In this document: positions 1 to 11,242 of the stretch, piece by piece
Layout: every line of letters starts with the position of its first letter
How positions within the stretch are numbered: the stretch's first letter is position 1
Source: Labia minor
Lineage: Eukaryota > Arthropoda > Insecta > Dermaptera > Spongiphoridae
Length of the DNA: 64,000 nt
Reading direction: 5' to 3'
NCBI GenBank assembly: GCA_963082975.1
Contig: OY720349.1
Coordinates: forward strand, 63,920,501-63,984,500
Made by a program: the position numbers and the translations under genes
The notes under the pieces: model-generated
The model's database searches: none
The model's input: the letters and a program-made list of their open reading frames with translations, nothing else
What the model was told of the DNA's origin: nothing

Positions 1-2415
1 AAATTCAGCATAAACTTCACCTGCCTGTTTCCATAGCAACATTTGGTGTTATTTTGAGGCAAGAACCCGTGACCTAATTGAAAATTCCAAATTCCGAATT
101 TGTTTATAAGCTCTTTTTATTATATTTATTTCGCAAATTAATTCCATACGGGATAACATGGGCGAGTGGATAAGCAGCTGGAGCATATTGGCATTGCATT
201 CTACTATAAAACCTCCCTCTACTCACCCTTTATTTATCCTTGTTTTTCTCTATCAGTGACGGATTTGAAACAATTTATTATTTTTTATTTTTCACTACTA
301 GCATGTTAATTTAATTATTTTTATTCTAAAACAATAATAAACACAATTGAAATAAATGAATAAAAACATGAGGACACTTAAGAAAAATATTGAAAATTTA
401 ATTTTCAATTACCGACGAACATAATAACAATAATTTTATAATAATATTTTATTTTTAAATATCTATTTGAATATTTTGAATTTATTGTTTTTTTATATTA
501 CTATGTATTATTAATGAAAAGAAAATGTGCCAATTTCTTGAATTTGTCGTGATAATAGGAAACGAAATTATATTGAATATTTGTAGGTCTACTGTGGCCT
601 ATTTTCTAATAACTACTAAAAAGTGTATTTTTTAATTTAAAAAGAAATTCATTAAATTATTAATAGTTTTGAGTTATTTATTGAAACTTTCTCAACATCC
701 ATTTGTGGTGAAATTAAATCTAAAATTAAATAAAAATAAATTTTCAAAAAATTAATTAGATATAATTTTATTTCAATTTAATCATAATAATAAATAAAAT
801 TTTATCAATTTTTGTGTTCATTTTTTTTTTTATTTTGTAAATCAGTTATCCTTTTATAAAAATAATATACAAACAATCTATGAATTATTATAATAAAGTA
901 ATCAACACTTTTATTCATATACTTATACATTCACGGGCACACAAATACACAACACCACTTGGATACCAATCTCACCCTACTCAATTTCTCTAGAATTTTT
1001 TTCCCCTATCTTTTTTTATGAATAAATTAATATAAATGGACTGTAATGAACGAGAGTTTACGAATCAAAAAAAAAATCAACATAAAATAGAGGTAGCTGT
1101 TAATATGTTAATTAGGGACGTATTTTCGAGAGTTGTGTATGGATTAATAATCTACTACAATAGAAAATATGTATATACCGTACAACAAGTGATTTCGGAT
1201 CAAAGTTGATGATAGATTAGAAATTAAGAAATCATGAAAGGTAAAAAAAATAAATAAATAAAAAAAAAACATCCTAGAATTATTTATTATTAGCCTGATT
1301 GATTGAGATGTTGAGAGAAAGGAGGGACGTAAAGTGATTAAAAAATGATAGAAAAGAACGCGTGGGGAATTTTTAATATGGATATAATATATATATATTA
1401 TGTAAATAATTGAATTACATTATCTCTATTCACAATACATATATAAATAGATAGTAGCAGAAACATTACTTTTATATTTAATTTTTTTTTACTATTTTTT
1501 TAATTTTATCCCAATTTTAGGGTCCACGGCTCTCCTCTGCTGACATAATGCATTGTTATTCATAAATCTTCTGAACATTTCTAAATAGAAAGAAGACCAG
1601 ATAAATTCAATTTCGAATAAATTTCTTACGTCTTTTCTTTTGATAATTAATTTTTTATACCCAATCAAAAAGTTTATTTTTTCAAAAATTACTTTGTATA
1701 ACATAATAAATATAATTATAATGAATATTAAATAACTAGCTAACTATTTATTCAGTTAAAAAATAATTCTAGTAATCTTTAAATTTAAAAAAAAAAAAAA
1801 AATTATAGCTAACACAATAAATAATTATATATATATATAAATATATATTCATGTAAATATTTTTTATTGACTTGTGGATTTTTAAACTTTTGTTAACAAA
1901 TGTATTATTAATTTTTTTGAAAAAATTGCTTAGATAAAATTCTTATTTAATTTTTTTAGATTCATTATTATTATTTAATTTATTTTTAGTCTTCTTCTAT
2001 TTTAATTTTTAAAAAATTATAAAATTATGATTATACATCTAAAATTAATATTGTGTCTAGACATATTCCCTCTCTTCATATACATATATACATTTTTTAA
2101 CGTCAAACTATTATTACATTATTGATAAGATTATTAATTTTTAATAATTAATTAAATATTATATTTTAAATATAAATAATTAATTATAATTTTTAATATT
2201 AATTTTAGCATTTTGAGTTTTATTTCATTTACTAGAGAGAACATATATAATATAAAAAATGAGTACTTGGTAAAATATATGATGTACCTGTTCTATTTAA
2301 GTAAAGATATTTTGTAATAGTTGGATATTTAAAGGAGTGAAATTCTTATTAATATATTATTATAAACCAATAAAAACAGTACTGTACTAGGGTGAAATCC
2401 AAAAAAAATTGAAAA
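1..2415. other. AT-rich non-coding DNA
   Basis: No gene, transposon end or long open frame is supported here. The stretch is almost entirely A/T homopolymer and short AT repeats. The only less AT-biased patch is about 140-245, which contains a TATAAAA-like string, but no initiator, open frame or splice site makes it a promoter. The short minus-strand frame at 1492-1704 has no recognisable domain. Confidence 0.6.
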
Positions 2416-3211
2416 AGCATTGAAAATAAAATATCAAAATGAATTGATCAAGAAATATTATACTCCATTTCTCTATTATTTATAACATATACAATACTTA
2501 CGTACCATAGGCGGAGGAAATATTAGGAGATATCATTGCGGGCTCAGGCCAAATCGATCAACATTAATTAAGATATTTTCATTATGATAGATATTAGAAA
2601 AAATCCGCGAATTCAATATTTCTGATCATTAATTATTTGTAGACTTTAGTAAAACATACGTTTGACTCAATAGATCCGGATAAACTTTTTCAAATTTAGA
2701 TCTTAAAATTTGTTTTGAAGGTACTAAAGAAAGAGTAAGATGCGTAAATCAAATGTAAAATATTATACTGCATAACGAGGAATTGCATAACCTCAATGCA
2801 TCTTCAGAAATAGTTAGGGTTATAAAAGCGAAAAAGGCTGCGATAGGTGGGGCACGTGGATAAACGTCCTCTTGGAAGACCAAGGACGTAGAAAGGGACG
2901 TAAGAGAGACGGAACAGGGGCTCAGGATAGAGACACTTGGAGAAATGTGGTTGTTCCGGCCAAAAACTTTCGAGTACTTTTGAGCCACAGAGATAGATAG
3001 ATATAACATATCAAATAATAATATATATAATAAATTTACTGATTAAATTAAAATATATTTTAAATAAACACACAAAAAGAAATAAATGTTTTATGATATA
3101 TACTGATTGATACAAAATGGATGAAAACCTTTTACTTCTTTCAACCAAATACTATGTACCACTTGGGGGTACAGGGGGCGGAGCCCCCGTGTAGGTGTGA
3201 AGAGCAGCTGG
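2416..3211 (+). mobile_element. Helitron-ended element carrying a LINE fragment, copy 1
   Basis: The right end matches four other places in the window: a GGGGGC-GGA-GCCCCC hairpin, then GTGTAGGTGTGAAGAGCAG and CTGG followed by T. A hairpin just before a terminal CTRR, with a T next to it, is the Helitron 3' end rule. The second hairpin (GAGCGCC/GGCGCTC) seen in sister copies is missing here. The left boundary is where similarity to the copy at 15239 begins; no canonical 5' TC terminus is visible. Most of the body is a decayed non-LTR retrotransposon segment. Compared with copy 15239-16536 about 500 bp are deleted at 2764, which removes the YxDD region of the reverse transcriptase. Confidence 0.7.
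2510..3003 (+). pseudogene. Reverse transcriptase fragment of a non-LTR retrotransposon
   Basis: Frames broken by stops and shifts read HCGLRPNRST near 2536 (the CGFRxxRST block of LINE reverse transcriptases), then FVDFSKTYDSIDPDKLF near 2636 (RT block with the first catalytic Asp), then, after an internal deletion, the C-terminal segment around RNVVVPAKNFRVLLSHRDR near 2941-3000, ending in a short GATA repeat. This is a dead 3' piece of a LINE whose tail is (GATA)n rather than poly(A), as in RTE-like elements. The clade is not certain. It lies inside the Helitron-ended unit and shares its left breakpoint with the copy at 15.2 kb. Confidence 0.65.
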
Positions 3212-4128
3212 TATATATTATATTAATTATTATTATTTTAACATAATTGAAGACATAATTAAATGAATGATTAGAGAATAATATAAAGAAAAATGAGAGA
3301 ATGAGAGAGAGAAAGAGCATTGATTATGTAGAAATATCGATGGCATGTCTGTCAGGTCTTGGAGTAGTATTTTCCTATATATAGGGTGAATGAATGTGTC
3401 ATGAACACCCTTCGCAACGAGTCTGAGCTGTAAACCGGGTTTCAGGGTCAGAATCACCACCACCACCACCACCACCCACGCATATCGAGTGCAAATGCAT
3501 TGAGAGCGGAAGCGAACCCCATTGGGCGAGGAAGAACAAGAGCTGATTGAGGGTGAGTTTGGGGTGTGCATGAAGGCTACCAAATTAAATTCGAACGACG
3601 GAGATAGATTCCACGTCGTCTCTACGGTGATATTGGAATGGGTTGATGGTTATGTGGGTGAGTGAATGAGTGAGTGGATGAAAGAAGAGGGATCTGTTAG
3701 AAACTGGAGGCTGGGTGGGGGGGGGGGGGTTACGCACACGCACCTGGAACCGAATAACCTATAAATTAGAAGACCAACCAGCTGAGAACAAAAGCCGGCC
3801 AATGTTTTCTCTCTTTTCTACTTTTCGAGGTGGATGGAACTAAAATAAAACTAAAATCCCACCGACAGAGAACAAGAACTGGAAAAAACAAGGATTAAAG
3901 AAAATGAAAATGAAAAAAAAGGAAAAAGATATAAAAAATTAGATAAAAAACATAATTACTAATATTAGATCATGATTTTCTACTATTACTATTATTATAG
4001 TTTTACCTTTTGGATTTCTGTCCACTTTATCTATTTTTATTATTGAATATGACGAGAGTACTATAATCATTGAACATAGTCATATTTGCACTTAATTAAC
4101 CTATCCTGAAATATACATAGTCTAGGAA
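3212..4128. other. GC-richer island with simple repeats
   Basis: From about 3390 to 3800 the base composition rises well above the surroundings. It holds a CACCAC run (3455-3476), a 13-G run (3717-3729), CpG-containing blocks, and a good splice-donor-like TGAGG|GTGAGT at 3551. In-frame stops just upstream of that donor prevent a convincing exon. It could be a promoter/5' UTR island or an enhancer of a host gene. The minus-strand open frame over 3233-3583 is driven by the CAC repeat (a poly-Val run) and is not taken as a gene. From 3800 onward it is plain AT-rich DNA. Confidence 0.35.
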
Positions 4129-4155
4129 ATATATATATATATATATATATATATT
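4129..4155. repeat. (AT)n microsatellite
   Basis: Pure alternating AT run of about 26 bp between AT-rich flanks. Confidence 0.9.
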
Positions 4156-4917
4156 CGAAATAGCATATCAATATGAAATTATCATTATCGGTAGAGTGTA
4201 TTGATAGTAGTACAAAGCTACTATAATTACTCTTATATTTAATAAGTGATATAATTAATTATCAAAAAAATACAGTTTTATTAGATAAAAAAAAATAAAT
4301 TTTTATGTAGACCAGGCATGATGTTAAATTTTTAAATTTGATAAATTCTATACTGGCTTAAATGACCTTAAATCCTTAAAATCTTTTAAAACAAAACATT
4401 TGAACAAAAAAAAAAAAAAAAAAATCAATAAATTTAATCATATAATAAAAATAGCTCTCTAAATGTTTGAAATTTATAAACTTCCCAGGACCTCAATGTT
4501 TAGACTAAAAATTATATATATTTTGGTATATAGATAAACATATATATATATATAAAGAGAAGCAATATATGTGTATACTATGTAAATTCCCAAGAGTGGT
4601 TGTTTTTTAATTTATATTTGAATTATATAATTAGCAATCCTCTCTTTTGATATTCATTTGGTCATTTCAGTTAATAAATATTATCATTAAATGATGTCAG
4701 TTGATCGTATTAAAATGTATATAAATAGCCAATTCTCAAATGCTCCTGCTTTTTCATTAGAATTCATTTAATTATGATCATTTATAAAATAATACATATT
4801 GCACTCTTTTTTTTATTCATTTTGTATTCATTTATAATCAGTAATTAAGTAAATAAATAAGTTAAATGTGATAATCATTTATTTTGTTTTTTTTTTTTTG
4901 TTTTTTTTTTGTTTTTT

Positions 4918-5028
4918 ACTATCTCGCCAGAGATAGTATTGCGATCACGAAAATTTTCGATGTTGAGATTTTGATGTTTTTATACTTTTTGAAGGTTCCT
5001 GAATCATTTTCACTAAGGTTGAGAAAAA

Positions 5029-5068
<40 letters not shown>

Positions 5069-5555
5069 TGTGTGTGTGTCTGTGTGTGTGTATGTAGGCA
5101 AGATTACGCAAAAACGGTTTGAGCTAGAATGATGAAATTTGGTACATGGACATTATTCAAAATTCATAGTTTTCTATCAACTTTTGAGAAATGTAACTCA
5201 ACCGGAAGAGGGTCATTACCTACAACGTTTTGATTTTTTTTCCTCTAAAGTGACCGTAAAAATAAAGATATATGTTTGATAATTTTTCCCATGATTAATA
5301 ATTGTATAAAACTGCTATATATAGAATTTCAGCTTGATTGATTCGCTGAAATTACCAGAATTAATTTTTTAACACTGAAAATCTCACGCGCCAACACGTG
5401 ACGTGGTGCCATCAACAAAAAGCCAAACATGCGCTGGTTTAATATTTATTATTTATTATTTATAATTTATAATTAATTAAATTTAATTTAAATATAATAT
5501 ATTATGTTATTGAATCCAATTCAAATTGCGAGATAGTCGAGTGGAGACACTCCAG
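4918..5555 (+). mobile_element. Family B Helentron-like element, copy B1 (full length)
   Basis: One of five copies (B1-B5) and the most complete. The 5' end is ACTATCTCGCCAGAGATAGT, itself a hairpin (ACTATCTC, loop GCCA, GAGATAGT). The 3' part ends GCGAGATAGT, the inverse of the first ten bases, then C and a hairpin GAGTG-GAGA-CACTC. Asymmetric inverted repeats, one terminal and one subterminal followed by a hairpin, with an internal microsatellite (TG run 5033-5091), is the layout of non-autonomous Helentrons (HINE/DINE-1). No coding capacity: the ORF across the TG run is an artefact. A CACGTGACGTGG block (overlapping E-box/ACGTG motifs) lies near 5395. Flanking bases are T-rich on both sides. 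Confidence 0.7.
5033..5091. repeat. (TG)n microsatellite inside B1
   Basis: TG repeat with a few TC interruptions. Copy B3 has a shorter tract, B2 has TA, and B4 has CA plus TA and GA tracts, so this tract expands independently in each copy. Confidence 0.9.
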
Positions 5556-5690
5556 CTAATTTTTTAAAAAAACAATAAATTGAATTTTATTGAATTTAGA
5601 ACTCATAAAATTATATAAACTGTTACCAAATAATTACAATTAATTATGGTATAAGATTTTAAGGGCTCATTTTCATTTTGATTAAATATT

Positions 5691-5807
5691 GCCATTCAGA
5701 AGCCAAACCGATTAACTCCAATTTTTAAAATTTTTGCTAGTAATGTAATGTAATCTGCAACATATGATTGTGGATTATGGAGTTAATCGCTTTGGCTTCT
5801 GAGTGGC
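5691..5807. repeat. Foldback repeat, 30-bp arms
   Basis: Arms 5691-5720 and 5778-5807 are inverted complements at 28 of 30 positions, with a 57-nt spacer. The left arm begins GCCATTCAGAAGCC. This could be a small foldback MITE or a cruciform-forming sequence. No target duplication is obvious and no second copy was seen in the window. The plus-strand open frame at 5768-5950 overlaps one arm and has no recognisable domain. Confidence 0.6.
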
Positions 5808-5959
5808 ACATATATATTATTTCCCGGTTATTTTTTGGTTTTATTGTCAGATTTGGATCTCGACGTTTAGGCGCCCAAATTGGCTCCAATTTCAAGAAAG
5901 TTTATTTAGGAGGGAATTTTTTTTTTGAAAATCTGGGTCTTCCTGTGTGACCAATAATA

Positions 5960-6681
5960 TAATCGATGTATTATGGTTTTTTTAAGTGGAAAATAAAAGG
6001 ATGATTTTTAACTTACTGTGATCCGAAGTTCCGAAGATTCCTTGGCACTAACGCTGGCATATGTCTGGTCCTGATGACTTTTATAGAGAGATAGATTCAG
6101 ATATACAGATTTATAATTCTGATATCTAATAGATTCTGAAAATAAGACGAAATATTTATGTGCTTTAAAGAAATAAAATTATTTTTTATTTTTATTTGAA
6201 GCATTTAAAAGGGAAAATTATAGATATCATAATAATTGGAATTATTTTAAGTTTTGGAATCAGTATCAATAATGAAATTCTTTGAAAAAAATAAAATAAT
6301 TATTTGGGCAGTTGAATAGTAATTTATTTATTAATAAAATGAGATCTGTTGATTTCAATATACTACACATCCTTTTTTTTGAATTATATAATAAAAACGA
6401 AATTAAAAATAGTATATATTTTGTTTTCCATTGTTTTAATTTTTTTACTCTCATTTATTCTTACCATTCCACTTTAAAAATACCACCTTAATGTCTCTCT
6501 GTTTTGCTCATTTAATCTACAATCTACGCCTCCATTTTCAAATGGTAGCAATTATTATTTTTATTTTTTTTTTTCCTCTCTTTTTTCTCCCTCTCTAACT
6601 CTTTCTTTATGAAAAGGAACATTAAAATTAAACCGTCTGACTTGATGAGTTGCCGCCATATTTACTAATTTTCATTTTCAG
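5960..6681. other. AT-rich non-coding DNA
   Basis: Nothing gene-like. A pyrimidine-rich stretch leads into the acceptor site at 6680. Confidence 0.5.
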
Positions 6682-6743
6682 CTAAAGAAGATCAATTTGT
6701 TGCATTTATCGTCGGCTTCTTAATGTCTATGATTATAGAGTAA
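6682..6743 (+). CDS. Candidate last coding exon (19 codons plus stop)
   Basis: A TTTTCATTTTCAG acceptor ends at 6681. Reading in phase 1 (CT completes a split codon), the frame encodes KEDQFVAFIVGFLMSMIIE and stops at TAA 6741-6743. The peptide is short, hydrophobic in the middle and not recognised. A second candidate of the same strand, phase and length lies at 18015-18076. An alternative reading in another frame runs to a donor-like CTCCAG|GTGAGA at 6848, so the piece could instead be internal. The evidence is limited to a good acceptor and an open frame. Confidence 0.22.
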
Positions 6744-6864
6744 ATAACCCTCCCATCCCTTGCGCGGTGCCTGTACAAATGATAAATGAACCCGATACGT
6801 TAAAGAAAATGCGGCAATTTAAGTTTAACTGTGAAATATTGACTCCAGGTGAGAGATACATTTA

Positions 6865-8390
6865 TTGTTTTACATCGGAACGTTACTTTTGTACGTTCTT
6901 TTGTTGAGAATTGTGATCTTTCAAACCGTCTCTCCTATTTCTCGCCCTTTATCTTTCGACTTTTCAAGACAAATGACTTTTATTGAGATGATTAACTTAA
7001 ATAATAGATCAACCGATTTGTCTTTTATAGCAATTTTAAAAATTCTTTCCGATTAAATAAACAATTATCAATATTTATTAAATACAACGATTAATACAAT
7101 TTTTATTTCTATTTACCTTTAATAGTTTCAAAATTGTATTTGATTAATATTTGATCAACTTATTATGATATTATGTAGATATGGTCAAAAAAATGATCAA
7201 TTGACGAAATTACATTAGATATTATATTAAATAAATAAATCTATTGTATCTATCTCAATGACGAATTAAATCATACAATCGTTAAATACCTATTATGTCT
7301 ATTATTAATCTGAGCCATTTCTATTGAATTACTATTAACTTATACATTAACTTCACAGTCCATTCAAATAAAAAAAAAATACTTTTTAATTGGTTTTTAA
7401 ATTAATATATTTTTCATTTATTTTTCTTCACCTATTCGAGCTGCCTATCTTAATTTAACATTATCGATTTTATAATTCTAATTGGTTTCTATTTTAAACC
7501 GATAAATGTTATAAACGAAATATGCTTTAGAAGCTTATTTACTTATTATTATTTATCTATAAAATTGGTTTCTAATATTTTAGTATTTCAATATTTATTT
7601 AAATTATTCGACAGTGACTATAATTTTCAAAACCAAAAAGCCATTAAATAATAATTTGATCGTGCTTTTTCATCTTTTGAAAATAAATTTTTTTTTTTTT
7701 TTCAATCTATGCATCAATATCGAATTTCATTTAATTTAAGCTGTATAATCAATCATAGATGTATTTTAAAACAAAAACAAAATTTATATTCATTTCATGT
7801 TTTGTATTAAAGAAAACTACAAACGAATAACAAAATGATAAGAAGTGTATTTTTTTTACTAATTTTAAAATAAATTCATGACGAATATATAAATAAATGC
7901 TGATTTAGAAGATTTTAGACTTTTTTTAATTTGGCCATCAAAATTTTAGCCAATTTAAAAGATTTTTTTTTATATGATTTGTCATCTGTTATAAATTTTT
8001 GTAAACTTGGTGTGGTTTGAAACTTCATCCTCAGGTATTATTATACAGTAGCTTTTGATATTGTAGACTAAAACTAGAACTCAATTTTTTAATTTAAATT
8101 AATCTATCTATCATTGAAATAAAAAAAAAATACCTATTTATTCCATATATGTAAAAATAGTTAATATGATTGTAAATATATATAATATGATATTTTATAG
8201 AGTTGATTATTTTCTTTATTATTGAATATTGTATATTACTTATCATTGAATAACATAAAATATCTTTAATTAATAACGCATAATACTTGAGGAGAAAAAC
8301 TATAAAATAAAAGGACCAATTGAGTTTAAGCGACCACCAAAGATAATGTGAGACCAGTTCTTTTTTTTATTTCCAAGTAGTCATAAAAAC
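6865..8390. other. AT-rich non-coding DNA
   Basis: No element or exon recognised; A/T homopolymers and short AT repeats throughout. Confidence 0.5.
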
Positions 8391-8600
8391 ACGTAGAATG
8401 GGTGGAGTTTACTGGTTGGTAGGGGACTATTTGGGTGGCAGTACTCGTGTGTGTCTCGTGACTCAATTGTGTGACAGGTGTAATGTCCAGCTGGCTACTT
8501 TGAACTCACTACAAATGTTTATGTTGACATTAACTTCACCCCCTCTGTGTCTGTACCACTCTACACTCTCTCTTAAAACAGAGGGATGAAACTGTCTGGG
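8391..8600. other. Unique GC-richer island
   Basis: About 210 bp of balanced composition in AT-rich surroundings, with GGTGG/GTGTG strings, CAGCTGG (E-box-like) and AGGTGTAA (T-box-like). Open frames exist on both strands but show no domain or splice sites. It may be a cis-regulatory module or part of an unrecognised exon. No repeat relationship to other parts of the window was seen. Confidence 0.3.
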
Positions 8601-9045
8601 TCGAATTAACGGATAAAATAAATTTAGCCAAATCGAAAAGTCATCACGTTGAAAAATTGAAAATTTTCTCATTTATTTTAATATTATATTGAATCTCCAT
8701 ATTATTTAATTTTTTATTTAAATATTTATAAATGTTTATAATTTGTTTTATTATTTTTTTACTTTTCTGAAATAAATTATAATAACAGGTATAATAGTTT
8801 TTGAGATCGATGAATCAAATCGCCAAGTTCATTTATTAGTTTCTAACTTAAATTATTAATGGTATTCTAATAAATTGATCAAATGGACTAATAAAAGAAC
8901 AATAAAAAATAAATAAATAGAATTATTAATATCCAATTGAAGCTAATGGTTGTTAGATACAAAATTTAAAATCAAGAGTTTAATCCACTCCAAATTAAGA
9001 AAATATTAAAGATATATAAATATAATAATCTTGAAAAAAACAGCA

Positions 9046-9064
9046 AGAGAGAGAGAGAGAGAGA
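9046..9064. repeat. (GA)n microsatellite
   Basis: Short pure GA tract. Confidence 0.9.
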
Positions 9065-9291
9065 ATCGGTTTAAATGCACAAAACCCTAAAATAAATTAA
9101 TAATATCGTGATTTAATTTAATAGAAAATTTCAACACCTAAAAATATTCTTAAATTATTTCATAAATTCATTTTATTAAGAAAAAAAAATTAGATCTACT
9201 TTTCGATGAAGTTCTTCATTTCTTACGATTTATGATGTATTTGCAAATTTGAATAGACCAACTTCAATGTATTCATTAGAGGGTTTCAGTC

Positions 9292-9548
9292 CAGTGATGT
9301 ATTGGTAAAATAAGAAGTAAGGGAACGCATAGTGGGAGGAACAAAAGGTCCTATTTTCAGCAAACTATTATTTTCCATATAAGTTTTTATTTTTTCTTAT
9401 TCTTACTATACAAAATATTAATGAACACAAAAAAAGAAATTCTAGCAGTAGAGTTGTCGGGACATGGAAAAGTACTGGAACGCGTTCCGGTTCTGAAAAA
9501 AGGTAAGGGAACGTCGTCGTCCCGCGTTCCCCTCTCAATACACCACTG
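9292..9548. mobile_element. Short non-autonomous hAT element (MITE)
   Basis: The termini are inverted: left CAGTGATGTATTG, right end complement CAGTGGTGTATTG, both continuing to a GGGAACGC block. CAGTG-type ends are typical of hAT transposons. The 8-bp flanks TTTCAGTC (9284-9291) and TTTTAGTC (9549-9556) agree at 7 of 8 bases, as expected for an aged hAT target duplication. The element is 257 bp with no coding capacity. Confidence 0.75.
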
Positions 9549-9556
9549 TTTTAGTC

Positions 9557-10300
9557 ACATTCCCACAAAATTGTCAAAAATTTTTGGAATTATCTGATTG
9601 TAAAGAAAAAGTAATTATTTTATACTGATTGTAATATCTTACACAATTTTCATAAAAAAATAAATATTTCTTCCTTGATTAACATCATTAAATATGTATG
9701 ATTATTATAATAATGTTGGGGTAAAGTGTATTTTTATATTGATAAAAATATCATAATAAAGACTAAAAGAAACAAAGATAAAATCGAATCAGATATCCTC
9801 ATTTTTTAGTAAAACCTTTTTAGATGTAAATCACAAAGTAAATAAGAGTAAATATCTAAAAACGTATTTAAATAATAATAATAAAAATAAAATTAAGAAA
9901 GAAAAAGATATCGAATATAGGTATGGAATGGTACAAAATCTAAGTGGTTCAAAGAACAAAATAAAAAGGAGAATATATCCGTGTTTTTTTAAATAAAATT
10001 TGTATATCTATAGAAAAAACAACAACTTATTTGCTATATTTTTTTATTAAAATTATCTTTTAATCCAATTTCTTTTTCTCCCTGCTTTTCTTTTATTCTA
10101 CATTTTTTTCTTCCACCCTTTTCCAGCTTACGAATGTAAGGTATTTCCAACTCAGGTCATCGGTATTGAATTTATTATTATTGAATTTTATTTTAAAGTG
10201 AAATTATAATTGGAAAGAATTCTATATTATTGAGATTTGTATAAAAATAGAAATAACACTTTATTTATTCTTTTTAATTACACGTTTATTATTATAATTT
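9557..10300. other. AT-rich DNA with one strong splice-acceptor-like site
   Basis: A long pyrimidine tract from about 10065 ends in CCACCCTTTTCCAG at 10126. Downstream, the phase-1 reading YECKVFPTQVIGIEF stays open to a TAA near 10208, but no donor or homology supports an exon. The rest is AT-rich and featureless. Confidence 0.3.
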
Positions 10301-10306
10301 ATGAAT

Positions 10307-10337
10307 GTTTCGGATGTTAACCGCCATCCTTCATCAG
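10307..10337 (-). ncRNA. Hammerhead-like core motif, probably Penelope-type debris
   Basis: On the minus strand the order is CTGATGA, A, GGATG, GCGGTTAA, CATCC, GAAAC. CUGAUGA and GAAA flanking a perfect 5-bp stem are the two conserved strands of the hammerhead ribozyme core, which Penelope-like retroelements carry in their terminal repeats. One extra A separates CUGAUGA from the stem, and I cannot find convincing stems I and III, so it is most likely a decayed fragment and not an active ribozyme. No Penelope reverse transcriptase is seen nearby. Confidence 0.3.
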
Positions 10338-10654
10338 ACCTCTGAAACAACTATGATATACTTGTATATATGCATATAAACGTTCATTATATATATATTA
10401 TATATATAAAATTTGGTACACAGTTTGAGAACCTCTGCCAAGTCATCAAACAAGGGCTTGGGAGCCTGAAGCCGGAATCTAGGTATTTTGACCTGCTCCG
10501 TCATCGAAACCAATCAAATTTTAAATTTTAAGGGAAATTTATTAAATAAAACTTCAAGACATCATTTGAGAATTTTCTTTCTTAGAATCATTTGTTTAAA
10601 TATTTTAATATTATTTTCTTTTATTAGCAGTTAAAAATATTTTTAAGAAAATAT

Positions 10655-10945
10655 TATTAAAGGCCACCGTATTCTCCAGATTTGGCTCCCTGCGACTTTT
10701 TTCTATTCCCAGAACTGAAGAGACGAATGAAAGGAAAGCCTTTTGCCACAATTGATGAGATAAGTAAAAAATTGAAGAACACACAACGTGACTAACTTTT
10801 TCAGTTGTCAAAAACAAACTACTATCCCGAAATGGCTGATATATGAGAAACATATGTGTACCAACATATCAAAAAAAATTTCGATAATCGGATGTACACA
10901 GTCCGCGAAAATTCAAAATTCACCTTTTCTTTAGAACATACCTCG
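10655..10945 (+). mobile_element. Truncated mariner element, 3' part
   Basis: It comprises the transposase remnant and a terminal sequence ending ACATACCTCG next to TA, the expected TA-flanked mariner end. The 5' half is missing; the left boundary is approximate. Confidence 0.6.
10661..10795 (+). pseudogene. mariner transposase C-terminal fragment
   Basis: The open segment reads RPPYSPDLAPCDFFLFPELK followed by RRMKGKPFATIDEI, then stops at 10793. PYSPDLAPCDFFLF is the block around the third catalytic Asp of mariner (DD34D) transposases. Everything upstream of it (HTH domains, first two Asp residues) is absent. The downstream sequence degenerates toward a mariner-like terminus at 10945. Confidence 0.75.
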
Positions 10946-11067
10946 TATATATTTAGTGTATCCATTTGAGTATATTTTCAAATATCTGTTTTTAATCATA
11001 AATTATATTTTATCCTAAATATTTATTTAATATTTTTTTTTTGAATATTTTCTGATTAAATTCTGAT

Positions 11068-11242
11068 TTACTGATTAAATTAAAATATATTTTAAATAAG
11101 AACACAAAAAGAAATGAATGTTTTATGTTATATAATGATTGAAACAAAATGGATGAAAACCTTTTACTACTTTCAACCAAATACTATTTACCACTCGGGG
11201 GTACAGGGGGCGGAGCCCCGTCTAGGTGCTCTGAACAGTTAG
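11068..11242 (+). mobile_element. Helitron 3' end fragment
   Basis: It shares about 170 bp with the right end of the elements at 2.4 and 15.2 kb, including ATGGATGAAAACCTTTTAC and the GGGGGCGGAGCCCC hairpin. The second hairpin is deleted and the terminal CTAG has become TTAG. The 5' portion and LINE cargo are absent. Confidence 0.7.

Noticed and set aside
3233..3583. 116-codon minus-strand frame with a Val run
   Set aside because: The run is the CAC microsatellite; the remainder shows no recognisable domain.
4884..5132. Open frames on both strands across the TG tract (Cys/Val and Thr/His runs)
   Set aside because: Translation of a microsatellite inside family B; not conserved in frame between copies.
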